Source of the DNA: Methanoregula sp.
GTDB taxonomy: Archaea > Halobacteriota > Methanomicrobia > Methanomicrobiales > Methanospirillaceae
NCBI GenBank assembly: GCA_028705545.1
Contig: JAQWDG010000137.1
Coordinates: 1-5,203, forward strand
Reading direction: 5' to 3'
Length of the DNA stretch: 5,203 nucleotides
A model generated the notes under the pieces. That model made no database searches. It worked only from the letters and a program-made list of their open reading frames with translations, and was not told the origin of the DNA. Positions within the stretch are counted from its first letter, which is position 1. Every line of letters begins with the position of its first letter. Both the position numbers and the translations under genes were made by a program. Of the stretch, positions 1 to 5,163 are shown one piece after another.

Positions 1-479
1 AGCATCAGCTCCAGCGGGTTGAACGGGTACTCTGCGGTCCCGGCGGGAGTGGACTTCCCCTTGTAACCGAGCGGGGATGTCGGGGTGTACTGGCCGGTGG
101 TGAGGCCATAGACCCGGTTGTTGTGGACGATCACAGTGATATCGATGTTTCTCTTGGCTGCAAAGATCAGATGATCGAGCCCCTCGGCGTATGCGTCCCC
201 GTCACCGGCGCAGCAGATCACGGTGAGATCGGGGTTTGCGAGTTTGAGGCCCGTCGCCACCGGGATCGTCCTCCCGTGGAGGGTATAGACGGTGTTGATG
301 TTGAGGTAGTCCGCGATCTTCGCGTGGCAGCCGATACCAGAGACGAGTACTACGTTATCCAGGGATTTGCCCTCCTTTTCCCTGTCGGCAAGGATCTCCT
401 TGAGCGTGTGCTGGATGGAGAAGTTCCCGCAGCCCGGGCACCAGGTGTTCTGCGTTGGAGTTATCAGGTTCCGGGTCAT
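1..479 (-). CDS. 2-oxoacid:ferredoxin oxidoreductase, beta (TPP-binding) subunit, partial
   Basis: This is the first 159 codons of the catalytic beta subunit; the C-terminus lies beyond the left edge. The enzyme uses thiamine pyrophosphate to decarboxylate a 2-oxoacid, passes electrons through an Fe-S cluster to ferredoxin and forms an acyl-CoA. Seen in the translation: WCPGCG (Cys14, Cys17) and GIGCHAK (Cys51), three of the four expected cluster ligands; the fourth would lie outside the window. The TPP-Mg motif is GDGD at 92-95 with NN at 120-121, followed by YGLTTGQ at 124-130. Lys54 and Leu126 appear to match two substrate-site residues described in Sulfolobus OFOR, by my alignment from memory. 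The ATG overlaps the alpha stop as ATGA and has an excellent ribosome binding site 8 nt upstream, so alpha and beta are translationally coupled. Family assignment is firm; the substrate (pyruvate, 2-oxoglutarate, branched-chain or other) cannot be read from the sequence. Confidence 0.95.
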   Translation of the reverse strand, partial: MTRNLITPTQNTWCPGCGNFSIQHTLKEILADREKEGKSLDNVVLVSGIGCHAKIADYLNINTVYTLHGRTIPVATGLKLANPDLTVICCAGDGDAYAEGLDHLIFAAKRNIDITVIVHNNRVYGLTTGQYTPTSPLGYKGKSTPAGTAEYPFNPLELM

Positions 480-2137
480 GATGCGAGCACCTCCTGCACC
501 CGCTTTTTTAGTTCTTCGGGGGTGAACGGCCGGCCGTCGTATTTGAGGACGGTATCGTCCACGATCCTGCCGTGTTCCTTCACGAGCGAGACCAGCTGCC
601 CGGTCGCATTCTCCTCGACTGCGATCAGCCGCTCCACACCGGTGCATGCTTCGGAGAACTGCCGTTCCGGGAACGGGGAAAGCACAAACGGCCGGATCAC
701 CCGGAGCCCGAGTTCTGCCGCCACTTCGTTGCAGGCATTTCCTGTCGATCCCCAGCAGAGGAGGGCCGACGGTGCGCCTGCCTTCCCGCCCGTGCCGATG
801 CAGGGAAGCCGGTCCAGCTCGTCGGCAAGGGCTTTTTCTTTCCTCCTGCGCTTGTCAGTCATCGTTACCACAAGGGATGCATCCTCGGTTGTGATCCCGT
901 CCTCATCGTGGGAATAGCTGTTGGTCTTGACGACAGCGCCTGCCATACCGGGAAACGCAAGCGGCGAGATCCCTGTCGGGGTGTCGAGATACCTCCGGTA
1001 GGGATCCGGTGTGTCTCCCTTTGTCCCGTCATCCGGAACCGGCAGCAGCGCAAGATCCTCATACCGGACGCTGTAGGTGCTCTCGGAGAGAGACTTGTCG
1101 GAGAGAACGATGGCCGGGACCTGGTACTTCCAGGCAAGCCGGAGCGCAGCATCCGACCAGACATAGGCCTCCCCTGCATCGGCAGGAGCAACGATGAGCC
1201 GGGGGAACTCCCCCTGCCCGGCGTGGAGCACGAACCGGAGGTCTGCCTGCCCGGTATACGTCGGGAGACCGGTTGAAGGGCCGGTCCTCTGGGAGACCAC
1301 GATAGCGATCGGGATCTCTGCCATACCGGCAAACGAGAGCCCCTCGGTCATCAGGCAGAACCCCCCTCCAGAAGTCCCGACCGCGGTCTTTTTACCGCCC
1401 ACTGCGCTCCCGAGGCCGGCGAGGATCACCGCGATCTCGCTCTCCGGGTGGAAGACAGTGATCCCGAGTATGTCTGCATTGGCTGCAAGGTAGTGGAGAA
1501 GTGTTGATGAGGGGGTCATCGGGTAGGCAATATAGGAATCGAGACCGCCTGCGGCAAAACCGAGGCCGATCGCTTCGTTCCCGGTAACAAGAGAACGGGA
1601 AACAGGATCGAGCACCGGTACCGGCCGTACCGTTGAGACAGCACCGTAAGCCCGCTGCGCGACACGGAGGTTCTCATCCGTCGCCTTTGGCAGGTGTGCC
1701 TTAAAAACAGCCTCCACGGTTTCCCAGGGGATCCCCGCCGCTTTTGCAAAGGCGCCAATCATCGCAGAGTTTCCCGTGACCGGCGGGGCAGATTCTGCCT
1801 TTATTATTTCACCGACAGGCACGGTCTGTCCGCTGCCGGGTTTTTTTACCATATCGGCGTTTGCCACGATGATGCAGTCAGGACACCGCGATGCGTGGCG
1901 GTCAAGCGTCTCCTGGTTGAGCGCCACGAGATAATCGAACCGGTTGCTGTATGCCCCGACCGGGTGGTCTGCCGCCCGGACCATGGTGATGTTATGACCT
2001 CCCCGGATAAGGGAGGGGTAGTCCGTTGATACGAATACGTAATACCCGAGCCGGGAGAAGAGCCACGCCACGACTGCCCCGGCACTATTGATCCCGTCGC
2101 CAGCCCTGCCCCCGATGAGTACAGATATGTCCTTCAT
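476..2137 (-). CDS. 2-oxoacid:ferredoxin oxidoreductase, gamma-alpha fusion subunit
   Basis: A 553-residue subunit of a two-subunit 2-oxoacid:ferredoxin oxidoreductase. The N-terminal part (about 1-175) is a gamma domain with GGRAGDGINSAG at 9-20 and YPSLIRGGHN at 40-49. The rest is the alpha (pyrimidine-binding) region: YPMTPSS at 205-211, a variant of the YPITP signature of this enzyme group; SQRTGPSTGLPTYTGQADL at 282-300; and a C-terminal domain ending with EENATGQL at 508-515. Length and gamma-alpha order fit the KorA-like fused type. An upstream TTG at 2152 would add five residues, but ATG at 2137 is preferred: GGGAG lies 8 nt before it, family proteins begin at about this point, and a transcript starting about 25 nt after the TATA-like element would begin almost at the TTG. 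It is followed directly by the beta gene. No separate gamma or ferredoxin-like delta gene is seen in the window. Substrate is undetermined; korA or vorA style names would be guesses. Confidence 0.95.
   Translation of the reverse strand: MKDISVLIGGRAGDGINSAGAVVAWLFSRLGYYVFVSTDYPSLIRGGHNITMVRAADHPVGAYSNRFDYLVALNQETLDRHASRCPDCIIVANADMVKKPGSGQTVPVGEIIKAESAPPVTGNSAMIGAFAKAAGIPWETVEAVFKAHLPKATDENLRVAQRAYGAVSTVRPVPVLDPVSRSLVTGNEAIGLGFAAGGLDSYIAYPMTPSSTLLHYLAANADILGITVFHPESEIAVILAGLGSAVGGKKTAVGTSGGGFCLMTEGLSFAGMAEIPIAIVVSQRTGPSTGLPTYTGQADLRFVLHAGQGEFPRLIVAPADAGEAYVWSDAALRLAWKYQVPAIVLSDKSLSESTYSVRYEDLALLPVPDDGTKGDTPDPYRRYLDTPTGISPLAFPGMAGAVVKTNSYSHDEDGITTEDASLVVTMTDKRRRKEKALADELDRLPCIGTGGKAGAPSALLCWGSTGNACNEVAAELGLRVIRPFVLSPFPERQFSEACTGVERLIAVEENATGQLVSLVKEHGRIVDDTVLKYDGRPFTPEELKKRVQEVLAS
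488..494 (-). promoter_or_regulatory. Ribosome binding site of the beta subunit gene
   Basis: GGAGGTG on the minus strand, a near-perfect complement of the archaeal 16S rRNA 3' end, lies 8 nt before the beta ATG and inside the last codons of the alpha gene. It fixes the beta start and supports efficient independent re-initiation at the ATGA overlap. Confidence 0.85.
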
Positions 2138-2176
2138 GAATACGTCTCCCAATACCAGACTGGTGATCAGGATACG

Positions 2177-2187
2177 GTATATACATT
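2177..2187 (-). promoter_or_regulatory. Probable TATA box of the oxidoreductase operon
   Basis: The minus strand reads AATGTATATACC, an archaeal TATA-like element in the 75-nt gap between the response regulator and the oxidoreductase. Transcription about 25 nt downstream would start near 2155, leaving a leader of roughly 18 nt that includes the GGGAG site before ATG 2137. No mapped transcript is available; the call rests on sequence and spacing. Confidence 0.6.
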
Positions 2188-2203
2188 GGGATAGTGACGG
2201 GCC

Positions 2204-2210
2204 AAAAAAA
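2204..2210 (-). terminator. Oligo-T terminator after the response regulator
   Basis: A run of seven T on the minus strand begins 2 nt after the response regulator stop codon. Archaeal transcription commonly ends at such tracts without a hairpin. It lies just before the TATA-like element of the oxidoreductase operon, which suggests separate transcription of the two units, although read-through is possible. Confidence 0.55.
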
Positions 2211-2212
2211 GG

Positions 2213-2599
2213 TTATTTATGGATCAGTTCTTCGAGAATGGCCTTCATCTCGTTGATCCGGTAGGGCTTGGTGAGCCGGCCGGCAAAGCCGTATTTGCCA
2301 TATTCCTGCACCACCGGATCGTTTGCATATCCGCTCGAAACGACCGCTTTCACGCCGGGATCGTATTCGAGCAGTTTTTCGATTGTCTCACGCCCGTCCA
2401 TCCCTTCGGGCATCGTGAGATCGATGATGACAAGGTCAAACGGTTTGCCGGCCTCTTTTTCCTGCCGGTAGAGGGTGATCGCAGCTCCGCCCTCTTTTGC
2501 AAAGACCGCTTCATAGCCAAGGAACTTGAGGACTTCTTTTGAGACATCGATGATGATCTCCTCGTCGTCTACCAGAAGCACTTTTCCTTTCGGTTCCAT
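2213..2599 (-). CDS. Stand-alone CheY-like response regulator receiver protein
   Basis: A 128-residue protein made of a single receiver domain with no output domain. It should accept a phosphoryl group from a histidine kinase in the cytoplasm. All key residues are present: acidic pocket Asp11-Asp12 (LLVDDEE), phospho-acceptor Asp60 (VIIDLTMPEGMDG), the switch Ser88 (VVSSGYANDPV) and Lys111-Pro112 (LTKPY). The SSGYANDPV and YGFAGRLTKPYR stretches look like receivers attached to hybrid histidine kinases, so it may be a detached receiver of that kind or a phosphorelay intermediate. No kinase gene is in the window, so it is an orphan here. The ATG at 2599 has a weak AGGGA site about 10 nt upstream and starts four residues before the first beta strand, as expected. 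Its target is unknown. Flanking T tracts and its own TATA element suggest a monocistronic unit. Confidence 0.93.
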   Translation of the reverse strand: MEPKGKVLLVDDEEIIIDVSKEVLKFLGYEAVFAKEGGAAITLYRQEKEAGKPFDLVIIDLTMPEGMDGRETIEKLLEYDPGVKAVVSSGYANDPVVQEYGKYGFAGRLTKPYRINEMKAILEELIHK

Positions 2600-2613
2600 A
2601 ATGAAATAGTCCC

Positions 2614-2633
2614 TGTTGATGTATACAACATCA
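2614..2633. promoter_or_regulatory. Imperfect palindrome at the response regulator start region (candidate operator)
   Basis: A 20-bp dyad centred on GTATAC (2621-2626) has 8 of 10 base pairs matching between the arms. It covers the predicted transcription start (about 2624) and reaches the weak ribosome binding site. A repressor or autoregulatory site is possible, but there is only one copy in the window and no known motif that I recognise. Confidence 0.3.
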
Positions 2634-2642
2634 CCACAACAA

Positions 2643-2654
2643 CTATTATATTTT
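2643..2654 (-). promoter_or_regulatory. Probable TATA box of the response regulator gene
   Basis: The minus strand reads AAAATATAATAG, preceded by a purine-rich GGAG stretch that could serve as a BRE. It sits about 50 nt before the ATG, which predicts a start near 2624 and a leader of about 25 nt. Confidence 0.6.
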
Positions 2655-2673
2655 CTCCTGTTACGGTGCCGAT

Positions 2674-2681
2674 AAAAAAAA
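2674..2681 (-). terminator. Oligo-T terminator after the DUF1894 gene
   Basis: A run of eight T on the minus strand lies about 30 nt after the DUF1894 stop. Only a weak GCC/GGC stem can be drawn upstream, so this fits the archaeal oligo-T type rather than a bacterial hairpin terminator. It is followed by the TATA element of the response regulator. Confidence 0.6.
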
Positions 2682-2711
2682 GAGCCTGTTTACCCGCCGG
2701 CCTTGGGATGA

Positions 2712-2996
2712 CTATCGTCCGGCTTTCTTCAGGGCACGGAGCCGGGCAGCCTCCTGTGCATCCTCCACCCTCAGGAGGAATGTCCCGTGGCAGGGTTTTG
2801 TGTACGGGAAGATCACAAAATCCCCGTCGAGGCCGACTGAGATAGGCGGCACGCCGATGGTGTGGACATCGAAGATCTTGAAACCCGGTTCGACATCGAT
2901 CGATTCGGGGAAATGGCTTTTAATATACTCCCGGCACTCCTTAAAGGAAGCGTCCCGCAGGACGATCTCGTAGTTGAGCGCCTCTACGCAGCCCAT
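2712..2996 (-). CDS. DUF1894 family protein (MTH677-like), function unknown
   Basis: A 94-residue protein that I recognise as DUF1894, the family of the structurally solved but uncharacterised Methanothermobacter protein MTH677, which as I recall is also about 94 residues. Recognition rests on ASFKECREYI at 16-25, the IGVPPISVGL stretch at 47-56 and FPYTKPCHGTFLL at 63-75. Cys3, Cys21 and Cys69 are notable; Cys69 lies in the most conserved-looking block. There is no signal peptide or membrane segment, so it is probably cytoplasmic. Its ATG lies inside the end of the DUF1890 gene (13-nt overlap, different frame) with GAGGTG 8 nt upstream, so the two are translationally coupled and probably cooperate. 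It ends in TAG and is followed by an oligo-T terminator. Restriction mostly to methanogens is recalled family knowledge; the function is not known and I do not propose one. Confidence 0.85.
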   Translation of the reverse strand: MGCVEALNYEIVLRDASFKECREYIKSHFPESIDVEPGFKIFDVHTIGVPPISVGLDGDFVIFPYTKPCHGTFLLRVEDAQEAARLRALKKAGR

Positions 2997-3475
2997 GACG
3001 GTGCCACCTCGTCGATTATCTTCTTTAAGGGCATGGGATTATGCACGGCCTTTGCGGCTATCTTTGTGCAGGGGAAGGTGATCCGGGCTGCCATCTCCTC
3101 CCAGTGCTCGCCGTAGATCACCGGGTAGATCCTTGCCTTCGAGATTGCCGCCATGGTCGCGGCGTAACTGACCCCGGCGTCGTTATGGATGAAAACAAAA
3201 CAGAGGTCAAAGTCGCGTTTCTTTTCGGAGATCTGGGCAACCGCCCGGTCGAGGTCCATGACCTCTTTTAAGTAATGCCGCTTTGGGTCGGCAACCACGA
3301 GCAGGGTGATTGCTGCCCTGTTCCCGGCGATCACCGGGGCGATGCCTGCCCCGGCAAGCCTGTCAGTCAGGTAGAGCGCAACGCTCGTCTGCACCGGAAC
3401 CTGCGGGCAGCCGAGGACAAGGACCGCAGTCTTCTTTGCCTGCAAAACATCAGTCGTGGTATCGTTCCCTGCCAT
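2984..3475 (-). CDS. DUF1890 family protein (MTH777-like), function unknown
   Basis: A 163-residue protein matching DUF1890, the family of Methanothermobacter MTH777, which has a crystal structure (an alpha/beta sandwich) but no assigned role. Recognisable blocks are VLVLGCPQVPVQ at 18-29, LLVVADPKRHY at 58-68, the acidic MDLDRAV at 73-79, HNDAGVSYA at 97-105 and VHNPMPLKKIID at 144-155. The N-terminal strand followed by a Gly-Cys-Pro loop resembles a nucleotide- or cofactor-binding fold, but that is inference. Cys23 and the two His-Asn pairs (97-98 and 145-146) are candidate active-site residues. No clear ribosome binding site precedes ATG 3475; only a weak AAGG is visible, and the start is chosen because it leaves about 16 residues before the first strand, slightly more than in MTH777. 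The gene leads the two-gene unit with DUF1894 and lies 75 nt after cutA, so co-transcription with cutA cannot be excluded. Confidence 0.87.
   Translation of the reverse strand: MAGNDTTTDVLQAKKTAVLVLGCPQVPVQTSVALYLTDRLAGAGIAPVIAGNRAAITLLVVADPKRHYLKEVMDLDRAVAQISEKKRDFDLCFVFIHNDAGVSYAATMAAISKARIYPVIYGEHWEEMAARITFPCTKIAAKAVHNPMPLKKIIDEVAPSWAA
3005..3010 (-). promoter_or_regulatory. Ribosome binding site of the DUF1894 gene
   Basis: GAGGTG on the minus strand lies 8 nt before ATG 2996 and within the last codons of DUF1890 (encoding Glu-Val). It decides the DUF1894 start and shows that the overlap is a genuine coupled start. Confidence 0.75.
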
Positions 3476-3532
3476 ACGAAAAAGCCTTGTACAGCATACG
3501 CCGGGGGATGGAAAAACCTTCGCTCTGCGGCC

Positions 3533-3541
3533 AATTTTTTC
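3533..3541 (-). promoter_or_regulatory. Possible weak TATA-like element before the DUF1890 gene
   Basis: The minus strand reads CCGAAAAAATTGG in the 75-nt gap after cutA. The spacing would place a transcription start near 3511, about 36 nt before the ATG. The sequence is a poor match to TTTATATA, so the DUF1890-DUF1894 unit may instead be transcribed from the cutA promoter. Confidence 0.25.
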
Positions 3542-3550
3542 GGTTTTTCG

Positions 3551-3871
3551 TTACTGCCCGTCAGTCTCCGCGTACACCCAGTCGAGATACGGTGCATGGC
3601 CGGCAATGACCGGTAACGCGATGATCTCCGGGACCTCATACGGGTGCTCTGCCTTTACTGCGGCAATTACCGCCTGCACGAGACTCTTCCTTGTTTTGAT
3701 GACAAGCAGGTCTTCACGGTCGTCGCAGGACTCCCCCTTCCAGCGGTAAAGCGACCGCACCGGTGTAATATTGGCACAGGCGATGAGGCGCTTTTCCAGA
3801 AGACTTTTGGCAAGTGCTTCCGACAGCGATGGGGGAACGGTCACGTACAGGACACAGATCTCCTGATGCAT
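3551..3871 (-). CDS. cutA: CutA1-type divalent ion tolerance protein
   Basis: A 106-residue member of the CutA1 family, small trimeric ferredoxin-like-fold proteins found in all domains of life and named for copper tolerance in E. coli; their real role is unsettled. Signatures: YVTVP at 9-13, LLEKRLIACANI at 24-35 with the conserved Cys32, SLYRWKGE at 40-47, LLVIKTR at 55-61, HPYEVPEIIALP at 76-87 and the terminal YLDW at 95-98. Length equals the usual family size of about 105. An in-frame ATG at 3895 would add MESGSGEE, which the family lacks and which has no ribosome binding site; ATG 3871 has GGAG 5 nt upstream, so it is preferred. The gene faces away from dapL and lies upstream of the DUF1890 gene. 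No metal resistance genes are nearby, so the context does not clarify its role. Confidence 0.93.
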   Translation of the reverse strand: MHQEICVLYVTVPPSLSEALAKSLLEKRLIACANITPVRSLYRWKGESCDDREDLLVIKTRKSLVQAVIAAVKAEHPYEVPEIIALPVIAGHAPYLDWVYAETDGQ

Positions 3872-3878
3872 CTCTTCT

Positions 3879-3944
3879 CCGGATCCGGACTCCATGGGAG
3901 AGGTGTTGGCCGTTTTTGGCAGATAAGGCTATACGGCCGGATCC
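3879..3944. repeat. Two CCGGATCC copies near the cutA start
   Basis: CCGGATCC occurs at 3879-3886, where it extends to the perfect 10-bp palindrome CCGGATCCGG (3879-3888), and again at 3937-3944 within a nearly palindromic CCGGATCCCGG. Both lie between the cutA and dapL coding regions. They could be paired protein-binding sites or chance in GC-rich DNA. Confidence 0.25.
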
Positions 3945-3967
3945 CGGAAATCAGGGGCTCATACCGT

Positions 3968-3988
3968 GCGATAGTTACTTTCTAGTAG
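3968..3988 (+). promoter_or_regulatory. Possible dapL promoter region
   Basis: The AT-richer stretch GATAGTTACTTTCTAGTAG lies 25 to 45 nt before the candidate dapL start codons. It is the only reasonable place for a TATA element if the transcript is leaderless or nearly so, but neither half matches the consensus well. A second candidate, CTATAC at 3929-3934, is farther upstream. Confidence 0.25.
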
Positions 3989-4014
3989 CGCCTGCTCCAA
4001 TGATAGATACACGT

Positions 4015-5163
4015 ATGTACTCAGCACGCATGAGCAATCTCCCGCCGTATCTTTTTGCACGGATTGACGAGATGAAAGCAGAGCAGCAGAAAAAAGGCGT
4101 GGACATCATCGACCTGGGTGTCGGCGACCCGGATCTCCCCACCCCTTCCCACATCGTGGACGCTCTCTGCACTGCCGCACGCGACCCCAATAACCACCAC
4201 TATCCCTCGTATGTCGGGATGCCGGCCTACCGCGAGGCTGTTGCCGGCTGGTACCATAAGCGGTTCGGCGTTACGCTCGATGCATCAAAAGAAACCCTTG
4301 CCCTGATGGGTTCGAAAGACGGGATCACCCATATCGGCGAGGCATTCGTGAATCCCGGAGACTACGTGCTCGCCCCGAGCCCCGGCTACCCGGGATACTC
4401 GACCGGCACCCTCTTCTCCGAGGGAAAAGTCCACGAGATGCCGCTGTTGCGGGAGAACAACTTCCTCCCGGTCCTTGACGACATCCCGGACAAGGTCGTC
4501 CGCTCTGCAAAACTCATGTTCATCAACTACCCGAACAACCCGACAGCAGCCATCGCCCCGCTCTCGTTTTACAAGGAGGTCGTGGACTTTGCCGCAAACC
4601 ATAATATCGTCGTTGTCTCGGACAATCCCTACTCCGAGGTAGCCTTCGATGGCTATAAGGCCCCCTCATTTCTGGAGGCAAAAGGGGCCATGGAGGTCGG
4701 GATCGAGATGCATTCGCTCTCGAAGACCTACAACATGACCGGCTGGCGGATCGGGATGGCCGTCGGGAATGCGGAGATCCTCTCGGGTCTTGGCCGGGTC
4801 AAGACAAACGTCGACTCCGGGGTCTTCAATGCCGTCCAGCACGCGGCAATCGCCGCCCTCTCGGGCCCGCAGGACTGTGTTAAGGAGGCCTGCGCCATCT
4901 ACCAGGAGCGCCGCGACGTGCTGGTCTCGGGCCTCCGTGAGCTCGGCTTTGACGTGCCGTCCCCGAAGGCGACCTTCTATGTCTGGATGCCGGTAAAGGA
5001 CTGCATGTCCTTTGCGGCAAAACTCTTAAACGAGGCTGGTATCGTTGTAACCCCCGGCGTTGGCTTTGGCTCCGCGGGCGAGGGCTATGTCCGGTTTGCG
5101 ATCACCCGGCCGGTGGAACGGATACGCGAAGCTATTGAACGGATGCGGAGGCTTTCGCTGTGA
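4015..5163 (+). CDS. dapL: LL-diaminopimelate aminotransferase
   Basis: A 382-residue PLP-dependent fold-type I aminotransferase that converts tetrahydrodipicolinate plus glutamate directly to LL-diaminopimelate, bypassing the acylated intermediates of the classical lysine pathway. Seen: NLPPYLFARIDEMK near the N-terminus, DLGVGDPDLPTP from 33, GSKDGITHI at 99-107 (cofactor phosphate region), Tyr125 in PGYPGY, NYPNNPT at 171-177, Asp203 and Tyr206 in SDNPYSE, the Schiff-base Lys237 in HSLSKTYNMTGWRIG with Arg245, GVGFG at 348-352 and Arg360 in YVRFAI. The SKTYNMTGWR block and the directly following lysA favour DapL over a general aspartate-type aminotransferase. The frame is open back to 3814, but that part lies over cutA. 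Starts at 4000, 4015 and 4030 are possible; none has a Shine-Dalgarno site, so the mRNA may be leaderless. ATG 4015 best fits family N-termini as I recall them. Confidence 0.92.
   Translation: MYSARMSNLPPYLFARIDEMKAEQQKKGVDIIDLGVGDPDLPTPSHIVDALCTAARDPNNHHYPSYVGMPAYREAVAGWYHKRFGVTLDASKETLALMGSKDGITHIGEAFVNPGDYVLAPSPGYPGYSTGTLFSEGKVHEMPLLRENNFLPVLDDIPDKVVRSAKLMFINYPNNPTAAIAPLSFYKEVVDFAANHNIVVVSDNPYSEVAFDGYKAPSFLEAKGAMEVGIEMHSLSKTYNMTGWRIGMAVGNAEILSGLGRVKTNVDSGVFNAVQHAAIAALSGPQDCVKEACAIYQERRDVLVSGLRELGFDVPSPKATFYVWMPVKDCMSFAAKLLNEAGIVVTPGVGFGSAGEGYVRFAITRPVERIREAIERMRRLSL
5147..5151 (+). promoter_or_regulatory. Ribosome binding site of lysA
   Basis: GGAGG near the end of dapL lies 8 nt before the GTG at 5160. 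It supports the GTG as a true start and coupled translation of lysA. Confidence 0.75.

Noticed and set aside
123..917. 264-codon plus-strand ORF opposite the oxidoreductase genes
   Set aside because: It runs antisense to both the beta and alpha genes, whose translations carry clear family motifs. Its own translation is low-complexity and Arg/Ser/Pro-rich, with no recognisable domain; it is a GC-rich shadow.
572..1276. 234-codon plus-strand ORF
   Set aside because: It is entirely antisense to the alpha gene, and its Pro/Arg/Gly/Cys-rich translation has no family signature.
865..1332. 155-codon minus-strand ORF in another frame of the alpha gene
   Set aside because: It lies inside the well-supported alpha coding frame, and its Ser/Arg/Pro-rich translation is typical of an out-of-frame shadow.
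2138..2152. TTG start at 2152 for the alpha subunit
   Set aside because: It would lie almost at the predicted transcription start with no ribosome binding site, whereas ATG 2137 has GGGAG at good spacing and fits family N-termini.
2984..2986. TAG stops of DUF1890 and DUF1894 as possible pyrrolysine codons
   Set aside because: The DUF1890 protein already ends where MTH777 ends, and read-through would only translate DUF1894 out of frame. No pyl genes or methylamine methyltransferases are seen.
3511..3520. T5 tract on the minus strand as a terminator between cutA and DUF1890
   Set aside because: Five T without a stem is weak compared with the T7 and T8 tracts elsewhere in the window, so I do not call a terminator here.
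3814..4014. N-terminal extension of dapL
   Set aside because: The 67 extra codons overlap cutA on the opposite strand, resemble nothing in aminotransferases, and precede the conserved N-terminal NLPPYLF block.
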